52,312 nucleotides of DNA from CAYOEV01 sp964403075. Lineage in GTDB: Bacteria > Bacteroidota > Bacteroidia > Cytophagales > Cyclobacteriaceae. Both the position numbers and the translations under genes were made by a program. Below are positions 43,726 through 51,757 of this stretch, piece by piece. A model generated the notes under the pieces. It ran no database searches, was not told the DNA's origin, and saw nothing but the letters and a program-made list of their open reading frames with translations. The stretch covers positions 1 through 52,312 of the forward strand of contig CAYOEV010000017.1 in the NCBI GenBank assembly GCA_964403075.1, read 5' to 3'. Numbering within the stretch: the stretch's first letter is position 1; each line of letters opens with the position of its first letter.

Positions 43726-46700
43726 CTAATCGGCTACATAGCTGATTACCAAATCATCCTGATTCACCAAGTCTCCGGACTCCAAATGGATTTTATCTAC
43801 CTCAAAATTGCCATTGGCGACCACGGTAGTTTCCATTTTCATGGCTTCTATCACGAACAGCACCTGATCTTTTTTAACCCGGTCGCCGGCCTGGACCTTG
43901 ATTTCTGCCAGCTTCCCCTGCAATGGTGCACCCACTTGTTTTTCTCCACTGGCTTTGGCACGAACCGCTTTAGTTACCCTGGCCGTGTGGTCCTGAACCC
44001 TGATTTGTCGGGTCTGCCCATTTAAACTGAAAGACACCAATCGATGACCTTCTTCATCCACCTCATCAATGTGATTGAGTTGGATGATGATCGTCTTACC
44101 CTGACCAATTTCCATCATGATTTCTTCCCCTTTGTCCAAGCCGAAGAAAAAAGCCGGAGTCGGTAAATTGGATACGCGATGGTAAGTTTGCCAATGGGCA
44201 TAAAATTCCTTGAAAACTTTCGGATAAAGCTGGTAGCTCAGAAAATCTTCGAAGGACATGTCCGGATATTCCTGCTGAAAAGCTGCATAAGCCTGATCCA
44301 TATCAATGGGTGCTAAATCATCATTGGCACGACCTTCTCTTGGTTTCACCTTCTTGAGAATAATCTGCTGCAATTCTTTAGGAAAGCCCAAATAAGGTTG
44401 TCCCAAATCTCCACGGAAAAAACCAACGACAGATTCCGGGAACGACAGAGAATCTCCTTTATGAAAAATATCTTCGGCTGACAGATTGTTTGCGGTCATG
44501 AACATGGCCATGTCGCCCACCACTTTCGATGAAGGAGTTACCTTCACTACGTCCCCAAAAAGTTCATTCACAAGCGCATAGTTTCGCTTGATTTCTTCAA
44601 AGCGGTGTTCAAGACCCAGCCCTACTGCCTGCGGCCAAAGGTTGGAATATTGTCCACCAGGAATTTCGTGGTCATAAACTTCCGCAGTTCCTGCTTTCAA
44701 ACCCGACTCGAAGGGATAATATCTTTCCCTGACCGCCTCAAAATATCTGGAAAAGGCATTCAATGAAGGTAGGTCCATTTTTCTGCCACGTTCATGGTAC
44801 TGCAATACGGAGGCCAGTGAGTTGAAATTGGGTTGTGAAGTGAGTCCCGACATGGATGCGAGCGCCACATCTACCACGTCTACCCCCGACTCGATGGCCT
44901 TGATGTAGGTGGCCGCCTGCACAGAGGAAGTATCGTGTGTATGCAGGTGAATGGGTAAGTCTACAGTTTGCTTGAGGCTGGTCACCAATTCCTCCGCTGC
45001 ATAGGGCGTCAGCAGGCCGGCCATATCTTTGATGGCCAGGATGTGTGCCCCCTCATCTTCAAGGATTTTAGCTAAATCCAGGTAATACTGCAGGGTATAT
45101 TTTTTGCGGTTGTCGTCCAGAATTTCACCGGTATAGCAAATCGCCGCTTCCGCCAACGATTCAGTCCGCTCAACGACTGTCCGTATGCTGGTCTTCATGT
45201 TATCTACCCAGTTGAGCGAATCGAAAATTCGAAAGATATCCATACCATTTGAGGCCGCCTGTTCGATGAATTTGGCCACCAGATTATCAGGATAAGCAGT
45301 GTACCCCACGGCATTAGATCCCCTCAACAGCATCTGAAAAAGGATATTTGGGATGGCTTCACGCAGTTGCTCCAATCGCCTCCAGGGGCTTTCGCGCAAA
45401 AATCGCATGGCTACATCAAAAGTGGCACCTCCCCACATTTCCATAGAAAATACCTCTGGATGCTTTACCGCATAAGGCCTGGCCATTTTCACCATGTCGA
45501 TGGTACGCAAGCGGGTAGCCAAAAGCGACTGATGGGCATCGCGCAGGGTCGTATCGGTGAAATTAATTTTAGGATCTGCCTTTAACCAATCAATGAATCC
45601 CTCCCGACCCAGGGCTTTCAGCCTGTCTCTCGATCCTTTCGGTGGCTCCTGCCCTTTGTCGCAGGCCGGAATTTCTAAAGGCCGGAATGTTTTATGGCTG
45701 TCCCGGTAGCGAACGTCGGGATGTCCGTTTACGGTGATTTCACCCAGGTACCTGAGCGTTTTGGTGCCCCGATCAAAGGTTTGGGTCACCTCAAAAACTT
45801 CGGGATACTTTTCAATGAATCCCACGGTAGCGCGCCCCTCATAAAACTCCGGATGATAGATCACATTTTCGAGGAAGCCCATGTTCGTTTTTACACCCCG
45901 TACCCGGAATTCGCGGAGTGCCCGATGCAAGCGCTGGGCAGCCCCTTTTAGGGTGCGCCCCTTGGCCGTGACTTTCACCAACAGCGAGTCAAAGGAAGGA
46001 GAAATAACTACCCCATTGTAGATGTTGCCTGCATCCAGGCGGATACCAAATCCGCCAGCACTCCGGTAAGCAATGACCCGGCCATAGTCGGGCTTAAAAT
46101 TATTTCCCGGATCTTCGGTAGTGATTCGGCATTGTACGGCATAGCCCCGACAAGAGACGTCCTCTTGTGAGCGGATAAATATTCTGGGATGTTCCAGCGG
46201 ATAATTGCCGGCAATGAGTAGCTGACTGCGAACAATGTCGATGCCAGTAACCTCCTCTGTTACTGTATGCTCTACCTGTACCCGGGGATTTACCTCGATG
46301 AAGTAAATATTTTCATTGGGATCTACCAGAAATTCCACGGTGCCGGCATTATTGTAGTTCACCTCGCCGGCTATTTTGAGTGCATACGCATACAAGCGCT
46401 CACGCGTGGATGCTTTGAGTCCCAAACTGGGTGCCACCTCCACCACTTTTTGAAAGCGCCGTTGCACCGAACAATCGCGTTCAAACAAATGCACCATGTG
46501 CCCGTGGTTATCCGCCAGAATCTGCACTTCTATGTGCTTGGGGCTTTCCACATATTTTTCCAAAAAAATGGTGTCGTCGCCAAATGCTTTGCCGGCCTCC
46601 GAACGTGCCTCCCGATAGAAACGAACCAACTGCTCCTTGTCTCGAACCACTCGCATGCCACGACCTCCCCCTCCGGCGGCAGCCTTTAAAATGACCGGGT

Positions 46701-47175
46701 AACCAATGCGCCCTGCCTCACGAATGGCGGTGTCCTCATCATCAAGCTTTTCTCTATTGTCCTCGATCACAGGCACTTCTGCTTTCCTGGCCACTTCTTT
46801 GGCGCTGACTTTATCTCCCAGGCGCTCCATGACCTCCGGACGTGGACCTACAAATACAATGTCCTCCTCTGCGCACCAACGGGCGAAAGTGACATTCTCG
46901 GATAAAAACCCGTAACCCGGATGTATGGCGTCTACGGCATTCGCCTTGGCAACGGCAATAATTTCTTCGATATCCAGATATGGTTTTAAGGCCTCTTCAT
47001 CTGGGCCAATTTGGTAAGCCTCATCAGCCTTGAAACGATGCAGGGAGTACCGGTCTTCATAGGTATAAACGGCAACCGAACGAACGTGTAATTCAGAAAT
47101 CGCCCGCAATACCCGGATAGCAATTTCCCCCCGATTGGCCACCATGATTTTTTTAAAGAGCTTGAGTTTTTCCAT
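43726..47175 (-). CDS. pyc: Pyruvate carboxylase, single chain
   Basis: A 1149-residue biotin enzyme that makes oxaloacetate from pyruvate, refilling the TCA cycle. The N-terminal biotin carboxylase domain (about 1-450) has KIMVANRGEIAIRV and AAGGGGRGMRVV. The carboxyltransferase domain (about 530-800) contains FTDTTLRDAHQSLLATR and the zinc-site HLHTHDT. A C-terminal biotinyl domain ends the chain, with Lys1113 in VIEAMKMET as the attachment site. Allosteric linker and carboxyltransferase order match the one-chain PYC type. It is divergent from the his operon. Confidence 0.96.
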   Translation of the reverse strand: MEKLKLFKKIMVANRGEIAIRVLRAISELHVRSVAVYTYEDRYSLHRFKADEAYQIGPDEEALKPYLDIEEIIAVAKANAVDAIHPGYGFLSENVTFARWCAEEDIVFVGPRPEVMERLGDKVSAKEVARKAEVPVIEDNREKLDDEDTAIREAGRIGYPVILKAAAGGGGRGMRVVRDKEQLVRFYREARSEAGKAFGDDTIFLEKYVESPKHIEVQILADNHGHMVHLFERDCSVQRRFQKVVEVAPSLGLKASTRERLYAYALKIAGEVNYNNAGTVEFLVDPNENIYFIEVNPRVQVEHTVTEEVTGIDIVRSQLLIAGNYPLEHPRIFIRSQEDVSCRGYAVQCRITTEDPGNNFKPDYGRVIAYRSAGGFGIRLDAGNIYNGVVISPSFDSLLVKVTAKGRTLKGAAQRLHRALREFRVRGVKTNMGFLENVIYHPEFYEGRATVGFIEKYPEVFEVTQTFDRGTKTLRYLGEITVNGHPDVRYRDSHKTFRPLEIPACDKGQEPPKGSRDRLKALGREGFIDWLKADPKINFTDTTLRDAHQSLLATRLRTIDMVKMARPYAVKHPEVFSMEMWGGATFDVAMRFLRESPWRRLEQLREAIPNILFQMLLRGSNAVGYTAYPDNLVAKFIEQAASNGMDIFRIFDSLNWVDNMKTSIRTVVERTESLAEAAICYTGEILDDNRKKYTLQYYLDLAKILEDEGAHILAIKDMAGLLTPYAAEELVTSLKQTVDLPIHLHTHDTSSVQAATYIKAIESGVDVVDVALASMSGLTSQPNFNSLASVLQYHERGRKMDLPSLNAFSRYFEAVRERYYPFESGLKAGTAEVYDHEIPGGQYSNLWPQAVGLGLEHRFEEIKRNYALVNELFGDVVKVTPSSKVVGDMAMFMTANNLSAEDIFHKGDSLSFPESVVGFFRGDLGQPYLGFPKELQQIILKKVKPREGRANDDLAPIDMDQAYAAFQQEYPDMSFEDFLSYQLYPKVFKEFYAHWQTYHRVSNLPTPAFFFGLDKGEEIMMEIGQGKTIIIQLNHIDEVDEEGHRLVSFSLNGQTRQIRVQDHTARVTKAVRAKASGEKQVGAPLQGKLAEIKVQAGDRVKKDQVLFVIEAMKMETTVVANGNFEVDKIHLESGDLVNQDDLVISYVAD

Positions 47176-47219
47176 GGATCGAGAAAGCTAATGAAAACCC
47201 TTTGAATCAGACACCTTGA

Positions 47220-47231
47220 ACCAAATTTGGT
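47220..47231. promoter_or_regulatory. 12-bp perfect palindrome between pyc and the his operon
   Basis: ACCAAATTTGGT is a perfect palindrome in the 117-bp stretch between pyc and the his leader. It could be an operator for pyc, for the his operon or for both. Chance is possible. Confidence 0.3.
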
Positions 47232-47277
47232 GAAGAGAAATTCTACATTGACTCGACTCCAAATTGAAAATAGTTAT

Positions 47278-47285
47278 TACTTTCG
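47278..47285 (+). promoter_or_regulatory. Candidate -7 box for the his operon
   Basis: TACTTTCG has one mismatch from TAnnTTTG and lies 7 bp before the leader-peptide ATG. It would make a transcript starting close to that ATG. No clear -33 element is seen. Confidence 0.35.
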
Positions 47286-47292
47286 TGCTCAA

Positions 47293-47340
47293 ATGAAAAG
47301 CCAATATCATCGATTGCATCATTTCTTCCTTCGGTACTGA
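47293..47340 (+). CDS. Histidine-rich leader peptide of the his operon (hisL-like)
   Basis: A 15-codon frame, ATG to TGA, encodes MKSQYHRLHHFFLRY with three His codons (CAT at 47308, 47317 and 47320), two of them adjacent. Such a short, histidine-dense frame upstream of a his operon and directly before a hairpin and a terminator is the pattern of a classical attenuator leader. The codons for Phe and Tyr near its end could add sensitivity. No comparison with other genomes was possible here. Confidence 0.7.
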   Translation: MKSQYHRLHHFFLRY

Positions 47341-47347
47341 CCGGAAG
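47325..47347 (+). promoter_or_regulatory. Candidate pause hairpin of the his attenuator
   Basis: CTTCC (47325-47329) pairs with GGAAG (47343-47347) and inner GG (47333-47334) with CC (47341-47342), with three bulged bases. The hairpin overlaps the last leader codons and the stop, where a translating ribosome would disturb it. Bases 47347-47351 (GTAGG) could instead pair with CCTGC (47381-47385) of the terminator as an antiterminator, though that pairing is weak. Confidence 0.45.
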
Positions 47348-47379
47348 TAGGTGTTGTGCGTATGAATATAAAAATACTG

Positions 47380-47407
47380 GCCTGCCGATTTTCGGCGGGC
47401 TTTTTTT
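47380..47407 (+). terminator. Attenuator terminator upstream of hisG
   Basis: GCCTGCCG (47380-47387) pairs with CGGCGGGC (47393-47400), eight pairs with one G-T wobble and a 5-base loop. A run of seven T follows (47401-47407), a strong intrinsic terminator placed before the operon, 31 bp before hisG. Reading through requires a device such as the leader peptide, which supports attenuation. It could also end a short upstream transcript. Confidence 0.78.
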
Positions 47408-47437
47408 GTTAACAAATGACTTGAATTGCGTAAAACT

Positions 47438-48292
47438 ATGCTGAAAATAGCCATTCAAAAGAGTGGAAGGCTGAGCGAAAAGAGCCTCGACCTTTTAAAA
47501 AATTGCGGTATTTCCATCAGCGCAGGTAATAGAAAGCTGAAATCGGCGGCCTCAAATTTTCCATTGGAGGTTTTCTTTCTTCGTGACGATGACATACCCC
47601 AATATGTGGCGGAGGGCATTGCAGACCTCGGCATATTAGGTGAAAACGAAGTGGTAGAAAAAAACGAACCCATAGACATTATTGAGCGACTGGATTTCGC
47701 CAAGTGTCGATTGGCATTGGCCATTCAGCGAGAAGAAAACTACACCGGCATTTCCTGGTTCATGAACAAGCGTATCGCCACCTCATATCCAGTGGTCCTG
47801 CAGCGATTTCTCGACGAACAGCACATTCAGGCTGACATTGAAGTCATCAGCGGCAGTGTAGAAATCGCACCAGGCATCGGACTGGCAGCAGGCATCTGCG
47901 ACATCGTGAGCACAGGATCTACCCTCCTGATGAATGGTCTCAAAGAGGTAGCCACCGTCATGACCAGTGAGGCCGTATTGGTGGGTCACCCCAATCGCAA
48001 CCAGGAAACACAGGTGTTAATAGACGCGCTGCGCTTCAGGCTGAATGCCGCACAGGCGGCAAGAAAAAACAAATATATTCTCCTCAATGCGCCTAACGAA
48101 CAATTGGATACCATTGTTGGTATTTTGCCCGGCATGCGTAGCCCTACGGTGCTTCCCCTGGCGCAGGAAGGCTGGAGCAGTGTGCACAGCGTGATTCGAG
48201 AAGATGACTTTTGGAATAAAATTGACCAGCTCAAAAAGGCTGGCGCGGAGGGTATACTAGTGGTGCCCATAGAGAAAATGATTGTCACATGA
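47438..48292 (+). CDS. hisG: ATP phosphoribosyltransferase, long form
   Basis: First enzyme of histidine synthesis, condensing ATP and PRPP, and the usual target of histidine feedback. The 284-residue protein has KIAIQKSGRLSEKS at the start, GILGENEVVE and DIVSTGSTLL. A C-terminal ACT-like regulatory domain (from about 215: LPGMRSPTVLPLAQEGWSSV, quoted in part) identifies the long, self-regulated form that needs no HisZ. The ATG at 47438 fits the family. An upstream TTG at 47426 would add four residues. The stop overlaps the hisD start as ATGA. Confidence 0.95.
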   Translation: MLKIAIQKSGRLSEKSLDLLKNCGISISAGNRKLKSAASNFPLEVFFLRDDDIPQYVAEGIADLGILGENEVVEKNEPIDIIERLDFAKCRLALAIQREENYTGISWFMNKRIATSYPVVLQRFLDEQHIQADIEVISGSVEIAPGIGLAAGICDIVSTGSTLLMNGLKEVATVMTSEAVLVGHPNRNQETQVLIDALRFRLNAAQAARKNKYILLNAPNEQLDTIVGILPGMRSPTVLPLAQEGWSSVHSVIREDDFWNKIDQLKKAGAEGILVVPIEKMIVT

Positions 48293-49557
48293 ATTTGATT
48301 GAATACCCCCAACCGGAAACTTGGAGCCAATGGCTGGAGCGTCCCGGACAGAACCTGGAATCGCTGATTCCGGTCGTTCAAAAAATACTGACTACCGTCA
48401 AAACCCGGGGCGACGAGGCGCTTCTTGATTATACCGCTGAATTTGACCATGTGGTATTGGATGGTCTACGCGTACCCGTCCCCGATCGGGTGGCCATCGA
48501 TCCGGAGCTGGCAGATGCCATAGAAACGGCCCATGCCAACCTCGTTACCTTTCACAAGGCCCAGGAAGCAACCATTGAAAAGGTAGTGACCCAAGCGGGC
48601 ATCACCTGCTGGCGCAAAAGCCTGCCAATTCAAAAAGTGGGCTTATACGTGCCCGGTGGCTCCGCTCCCCTTTTCTCTTCACTACTTATGTTGGGAGTAC
48701 CCGCAAAGCTTGCGGGCTGCGAGCAAATTGTGGTGTGTACACCTCCGAATAAGGAAGGTCGCATCCACCAGGCTATCCTGTTTACCGCCCGGCTATTGGG
48801 GTTAAACCAGGTATACGCAGTGGGGGGCGCACAGGCGATCGCAGCCATGGCCTACGGTACTTCTACTGTTCCGAGGGTGTACAAAATCTTCGGGCCTGGA
48901 AATGCCTTCGTTACCGTGGCCAAGCAACTGGCACAAACGCAGGGAGTGGCCATCGACATGCCAGCCGGACCCAGTGAAGTATTAATTATTGCGGATGACA
49001 CGGCCCGGCCGGATTTCGTGGCGGCAGACCTGCTGAGTCAGGCCGAGCATGGACCGGACAGCCAGGTGATCCTTATCAGCGATAGCAAAAGCCTCATTGA
49101 GGCTACGCTTACCTCTTTAAACAGGCAGCTAAACGAGCTGCCCAGGAAAACGGTGGCCGCACAATCCATCGCAAACAGCCGTGCATTCCTCGTCAACAGC
49201 ATGGAAGAAGCATTTCAACTGAGCAATGCGTATGCCCCCGAGCACTTGATATTATCCATGGATGACGCCAACACGCAGGCCGAGCAGGTGATCAATGCCG
49301 GCAGTGTATTCCTCGGCCACTACAGTTGCGAAAGCATGGGCGACTACGCCAGTGGCACCAATCATACCTTGCCTACACACGGTTACGCACGCAATTATTC
49401 CGGTGTTTCTTTGGATAGCTTTGTCAAGAAAATTACGTTTCAGGAAGTTACCGAGGCAGGCATAAAAGATTTGGGACCGAAAGTGGAAAAAATGGCGGCC
49501 GCTGAAGGGTTGGATGCACACGAACGGGCCGTAACTGTCAGACTTAAAGACTTTTGA
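48289..49557 (+). CDS. hisD: Histidinol dehydrogenase
   Basis: Zinc enzyme performing the last two oxidations, from L-histidinol to histidine, with NAD. The 422-residue protein has GPGNAFVTVAKQ, AGPSEVLIIAD, SQAEHGPDSQ and the metal and substrate residues in EHLILSMDD and GDYASGTNHTLPT. It starts inside the hisG stop (ATGA) and ends inside the start of the fused hisC/hisB (TGATG), so translation is coupled along the operon. Confidence 0.96.
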   Translation: MNLIEYPQPETWSQWLERPGQNLESLIPVVQKILTTVKTRGDEALLDYTAEFDHVVLDGLRVPVPDRVAIDPELADAIETAHANLVTFHKAQEATIEKVVTQAGITCWRKSLPIQKVGLYVPGGSAPLFSSLLMLGVPAKLAGCEQIVVCTPPNKEGRIHQAILFTARLLGLNQVYAVGGAQAIAAMAYGTSTVPRVYKIFGPGNAFVTVAKQLAQTQGVAIDMPAGPSEVLIIADDTARPDFVAADLLSQAEHGPDSQVILISDSKSLIEATLTSLNRQLNELPRKTVAAQSIANSRAFLVNSMEEAFQLSNAYAPEHLILSMDDANTQAEQVINAGSVFLGHYSCESMGDYASGTNHTLPTHGYARNYSGVSLDSFVKKITFQEVTEAGIKDLGPKVEKMAAAEGLDAHERAVTVRLKDF

Positions 49558-51164
49558 TGAAAGACCTCAATCATTTATTGCGTGCGAACATACGGACACT
49601 TAAAGCCTACTCCAGCGCGAGGGATGAGTTTTCAGGTGAGGCCAGCGCCTGGCTTGATGCCAATGAAAACCCTTACGACAATGGACTGAACAGATATCCG
49701 GATCCGCACCACATAGAACTTAGAGAAGCCATATCATCGGAAAAAAACATTCCGCCTGAAAATATCTTCCTCGGACATGGCAGCGATGAAATCATCGACC
49801 TGCTTTTCCGTGCTTTTTGTGAACCAGGAAGGGATCAGGTCGTAATTATGCCCCCCACTTATGGGATGTATGCCGTAAGTGCCGCCATTCAGGATACAAA
49901 CATCCTGGCATGCCCACTGGATGAGGAGTTCCAACCTGACCTGATTGCCCTTGAACAGGTGTTGGCCACTGCACAACCCAAACTTATCTTTCTTTGCTCG
50001 CCCAATAACCCTACAGGTAACCGGATGGAAGCAGAAAGAGTAGCCACCATCATGGACATGGCACCCGGACTGGTAGTGGTAGACGAAGCCTACATTGACT
50101 TTTCAACTGGTGAAAGTTGGATCAAACGCCTCAATCGCTACCCCCAACTCGTGGTGATGCAGACCTTCAGTAAAGCCCGCGGACATGCAGGCATCCGACT
50201 GGGTATGGCCTTTGCTTCAGCAGCCCTGGTAGACATTCTCAATCGGATAAAACCTCCCTACAACCTGAGTACCCTCACCCAACACGCGGGATTGCAAGCA
50301 GTACGCAAAGGATTACCTCATTTGACAGCTATTTTGGCAGAACGGGAAAAATTGCGGGAGGCCCTGAGTACCCAAAAAAAAATAAAAAAAATCTATCCGT
50401 CCGACGCCAATTTTTTACTTGTGGAAGTTGACAATGCCGACGAGCTATATAAGGAATTGTTGGATTCCGGACTTGTCGTTCGAAATCGCCATACGGCTGT
50501 GGCACAGACCTTGCGCATTACGGTAGGTACACCAGCAGAGAACCAACTTTTGCTCACCCTTCTTAGCGGACAGAAGCCAACGGCAAAAGGAAGAACGGCC
50601 CGCGTGGTTCGCCGAACAAGTGAAACAGACATTTTTGTACAATTAAATCTAGATGGTATGGGTAGAGCCAGTATCCACAGCGGTCTGGGATTTTTTGATC
50701 ACATGCTGGAGCAATTGTCAAGACATGGTCAGCTGGACTTAAATGTCCGGGTCGATGGCGATTTGCACATAGACGAACACCACACCATAGAGGATACCGC
50801 GCTTGCGTTAGGAGAGGCATTCTTAGAGGCGTTGGGAGATAAAAAAGGTATTGAGCGCTATGGCTTTCTACTACCTATGGATGAGTCTCTGGCACAAGTG
50901 GCCATTGATTTTGGAGGCAGACCCTGGTTGGTTTGGGACGCCACTTTTAAGCGCGAAACAATTGGTGGAATACCGACCGAAATGTTTCAACATTTTTTCA
51001 AATCCTTCAGTGACGCCGCCCGTTGCAACCTGAACATTCAAGTATCCGGCGAAAATGAACACCACATGATTGAGGCCATCTTCAAGGCGTTTGCGCGTGC
51101 CATAAAGATGGCAGTTCGCAAAGATGGCAGCCAATTGCTCCCTTCCACCAAAGGTGTACTCTGA
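49557..51164 (+). CDS. Fused histidinol-phosphate aminotransferase and imidazoleglycerol-phosphate dehydratase
   Basis: A 535-residue fusion of two his enzymes that are normally separate chains. Residues about 1-338 are HisC, a PLP aminotransferase with SPNNPTG (148-154), Asp176 and the PLP-binding Lys206 in TFSKARG. After a short basic linker (about 339-346), residues about 347-535 are the dehydratase with HHTIED (408-413) and the second metal site EHHMIE (501-506), ending STKGVL. In E. coli the dehydratase is joined to histidinol-phosphatase; here the phosphatase is missing and HisC takes its place. An A9-T-A8 tract (50374-50391) lies within the HisC part. The ATG at 49557 is preferred to the TTG three bases before. 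Confidence 0.95.
   Translation: MKDLNHLLRANIRTLKAYSSARDEFSGEASAWLDANENPYDNGLNRYPDPHHIELREAISSEKNIPPENIFLGHGSDEIIDLLFRAFCEPGRDQVVIMPPTYGMYAVSAAIQDTNILACPLDEEFQPDLIALEQVLATAQPKLIFLCSPNNPTGNRMEAERVATIMDMAPGLVVVDEAYIDFSTGESWIKRLNRYPQLVVMQTFSKARGHAGIRLGMAFASAALVDILNRIKPPYNLSTLTQHAGLQAVRKGLPHLTAILAEREKLREALSTQKKIKKIYPSDANFLLVEVDNADELYKELLDSGLVVRNRHTAVAQTLRITVGTPAENQLLLTLLSGQKPTAKGRTARVVRRTSETDIFVQLNLDGMGRASIHSGLGFFDHMLEQLSRHGQLDLNVRVDGDLHIDEHHTIEDTALALGEAFLEALGDKKGIERYGFLLPMDESLAQVAIDFGGRPWLVWDATFKRETIGGIPTEMFQHFFKSFSDAARCNLNIQVSGENEHHMIEAIFKAFARAIKMAVRKDGSQLLPSTKGVL
50374..50391 (+). repeat. A9-T-A8 homopolymer tract inside the hisC part
   Basis: Nine A, one T and eight A run through codons for QKKIKK (residues 273-278). 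Such A runs can cause transcriptional slippage and are also prone to sequencing error. The frame is intact as given. Confidence 0.8.
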
Positions 51165-51757
51165 TGGCCGCCAAGCAACATATTGCGGTCATCAAATACA
51201 ATGCGGGAAACATCAGATCGATAATTAATGCCCTTGAACGACAGGGTCATCAAGTGACCCTTACCGACGACCAAGAGGTCATACGGAATGCCGATAAAGT
51301 CATAATGCCAGGTCAGGGCGAAGCGAGAAGCGCCATGCACTACCTGAAAGCCAAAGGACTGGATGCAGCCATTCCAAAACTCAGCCAGCCCTTTTTGGGT
51401 ATCTGCCTGGGCCTTCAACTGATGGGCAGCCATTCAGAGGAAAATGACACCCACTGTCTGAACCTGGTGCCAGAAAGGATTCTTCGTTTTCCCGATGGTC
51501 TCAAAATTCCCCAAATTGGCTGGAACGATTTTACCCATGCCGAAGGACCGCTCTTCAAAGGAATTGACATATCCGAGGACATGTATTTCGTACACAGTTA
51601 TTACATGGAGCCAGGTCCTGACGCAGTGGGCATCACCATTTATGGGCTTCCTTTCGCATCGGCAATACAAAAAGACAATTTCTACGGGGTGCAATTTCAT
51701 CCGGAGAAATCAGGAGCAGTAGGCGAACACTTACTGGAAAATTTTTTACAATTATGA
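51164..51757 (+). CDS. hisH: Imidazole glycerol phosphate synthase glutaminase subunit
   Basis: Glutamine amidotransferase that feeds ammonia to HisF. The 197-residue protein has the triad Cys81 (GICLGLQL), His179 and Glu181 (VQFHPEKS), and the conserved YNAGNIRS near residue 12. Its ATG overlaps the preceding stop by one base. Confidence 0.95.
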   Translation: MAAKQHIAVIKYNAGNIRSIINALERQGHQVTLTDDQEVIRNADKVIMPGQGEARSAMHYLKAKGLDAAIPKLSQPFLGICLGLQLMGSHSEENDTHCLNLVPERILRFPDGLKIPQIGWNDFTHAEGPLFKGIDISEDMYFVHSYYMEPGPDAVGITIYGLPFASAIQKDNFYGVQFHPEKSGAVGEHLLENFLQL

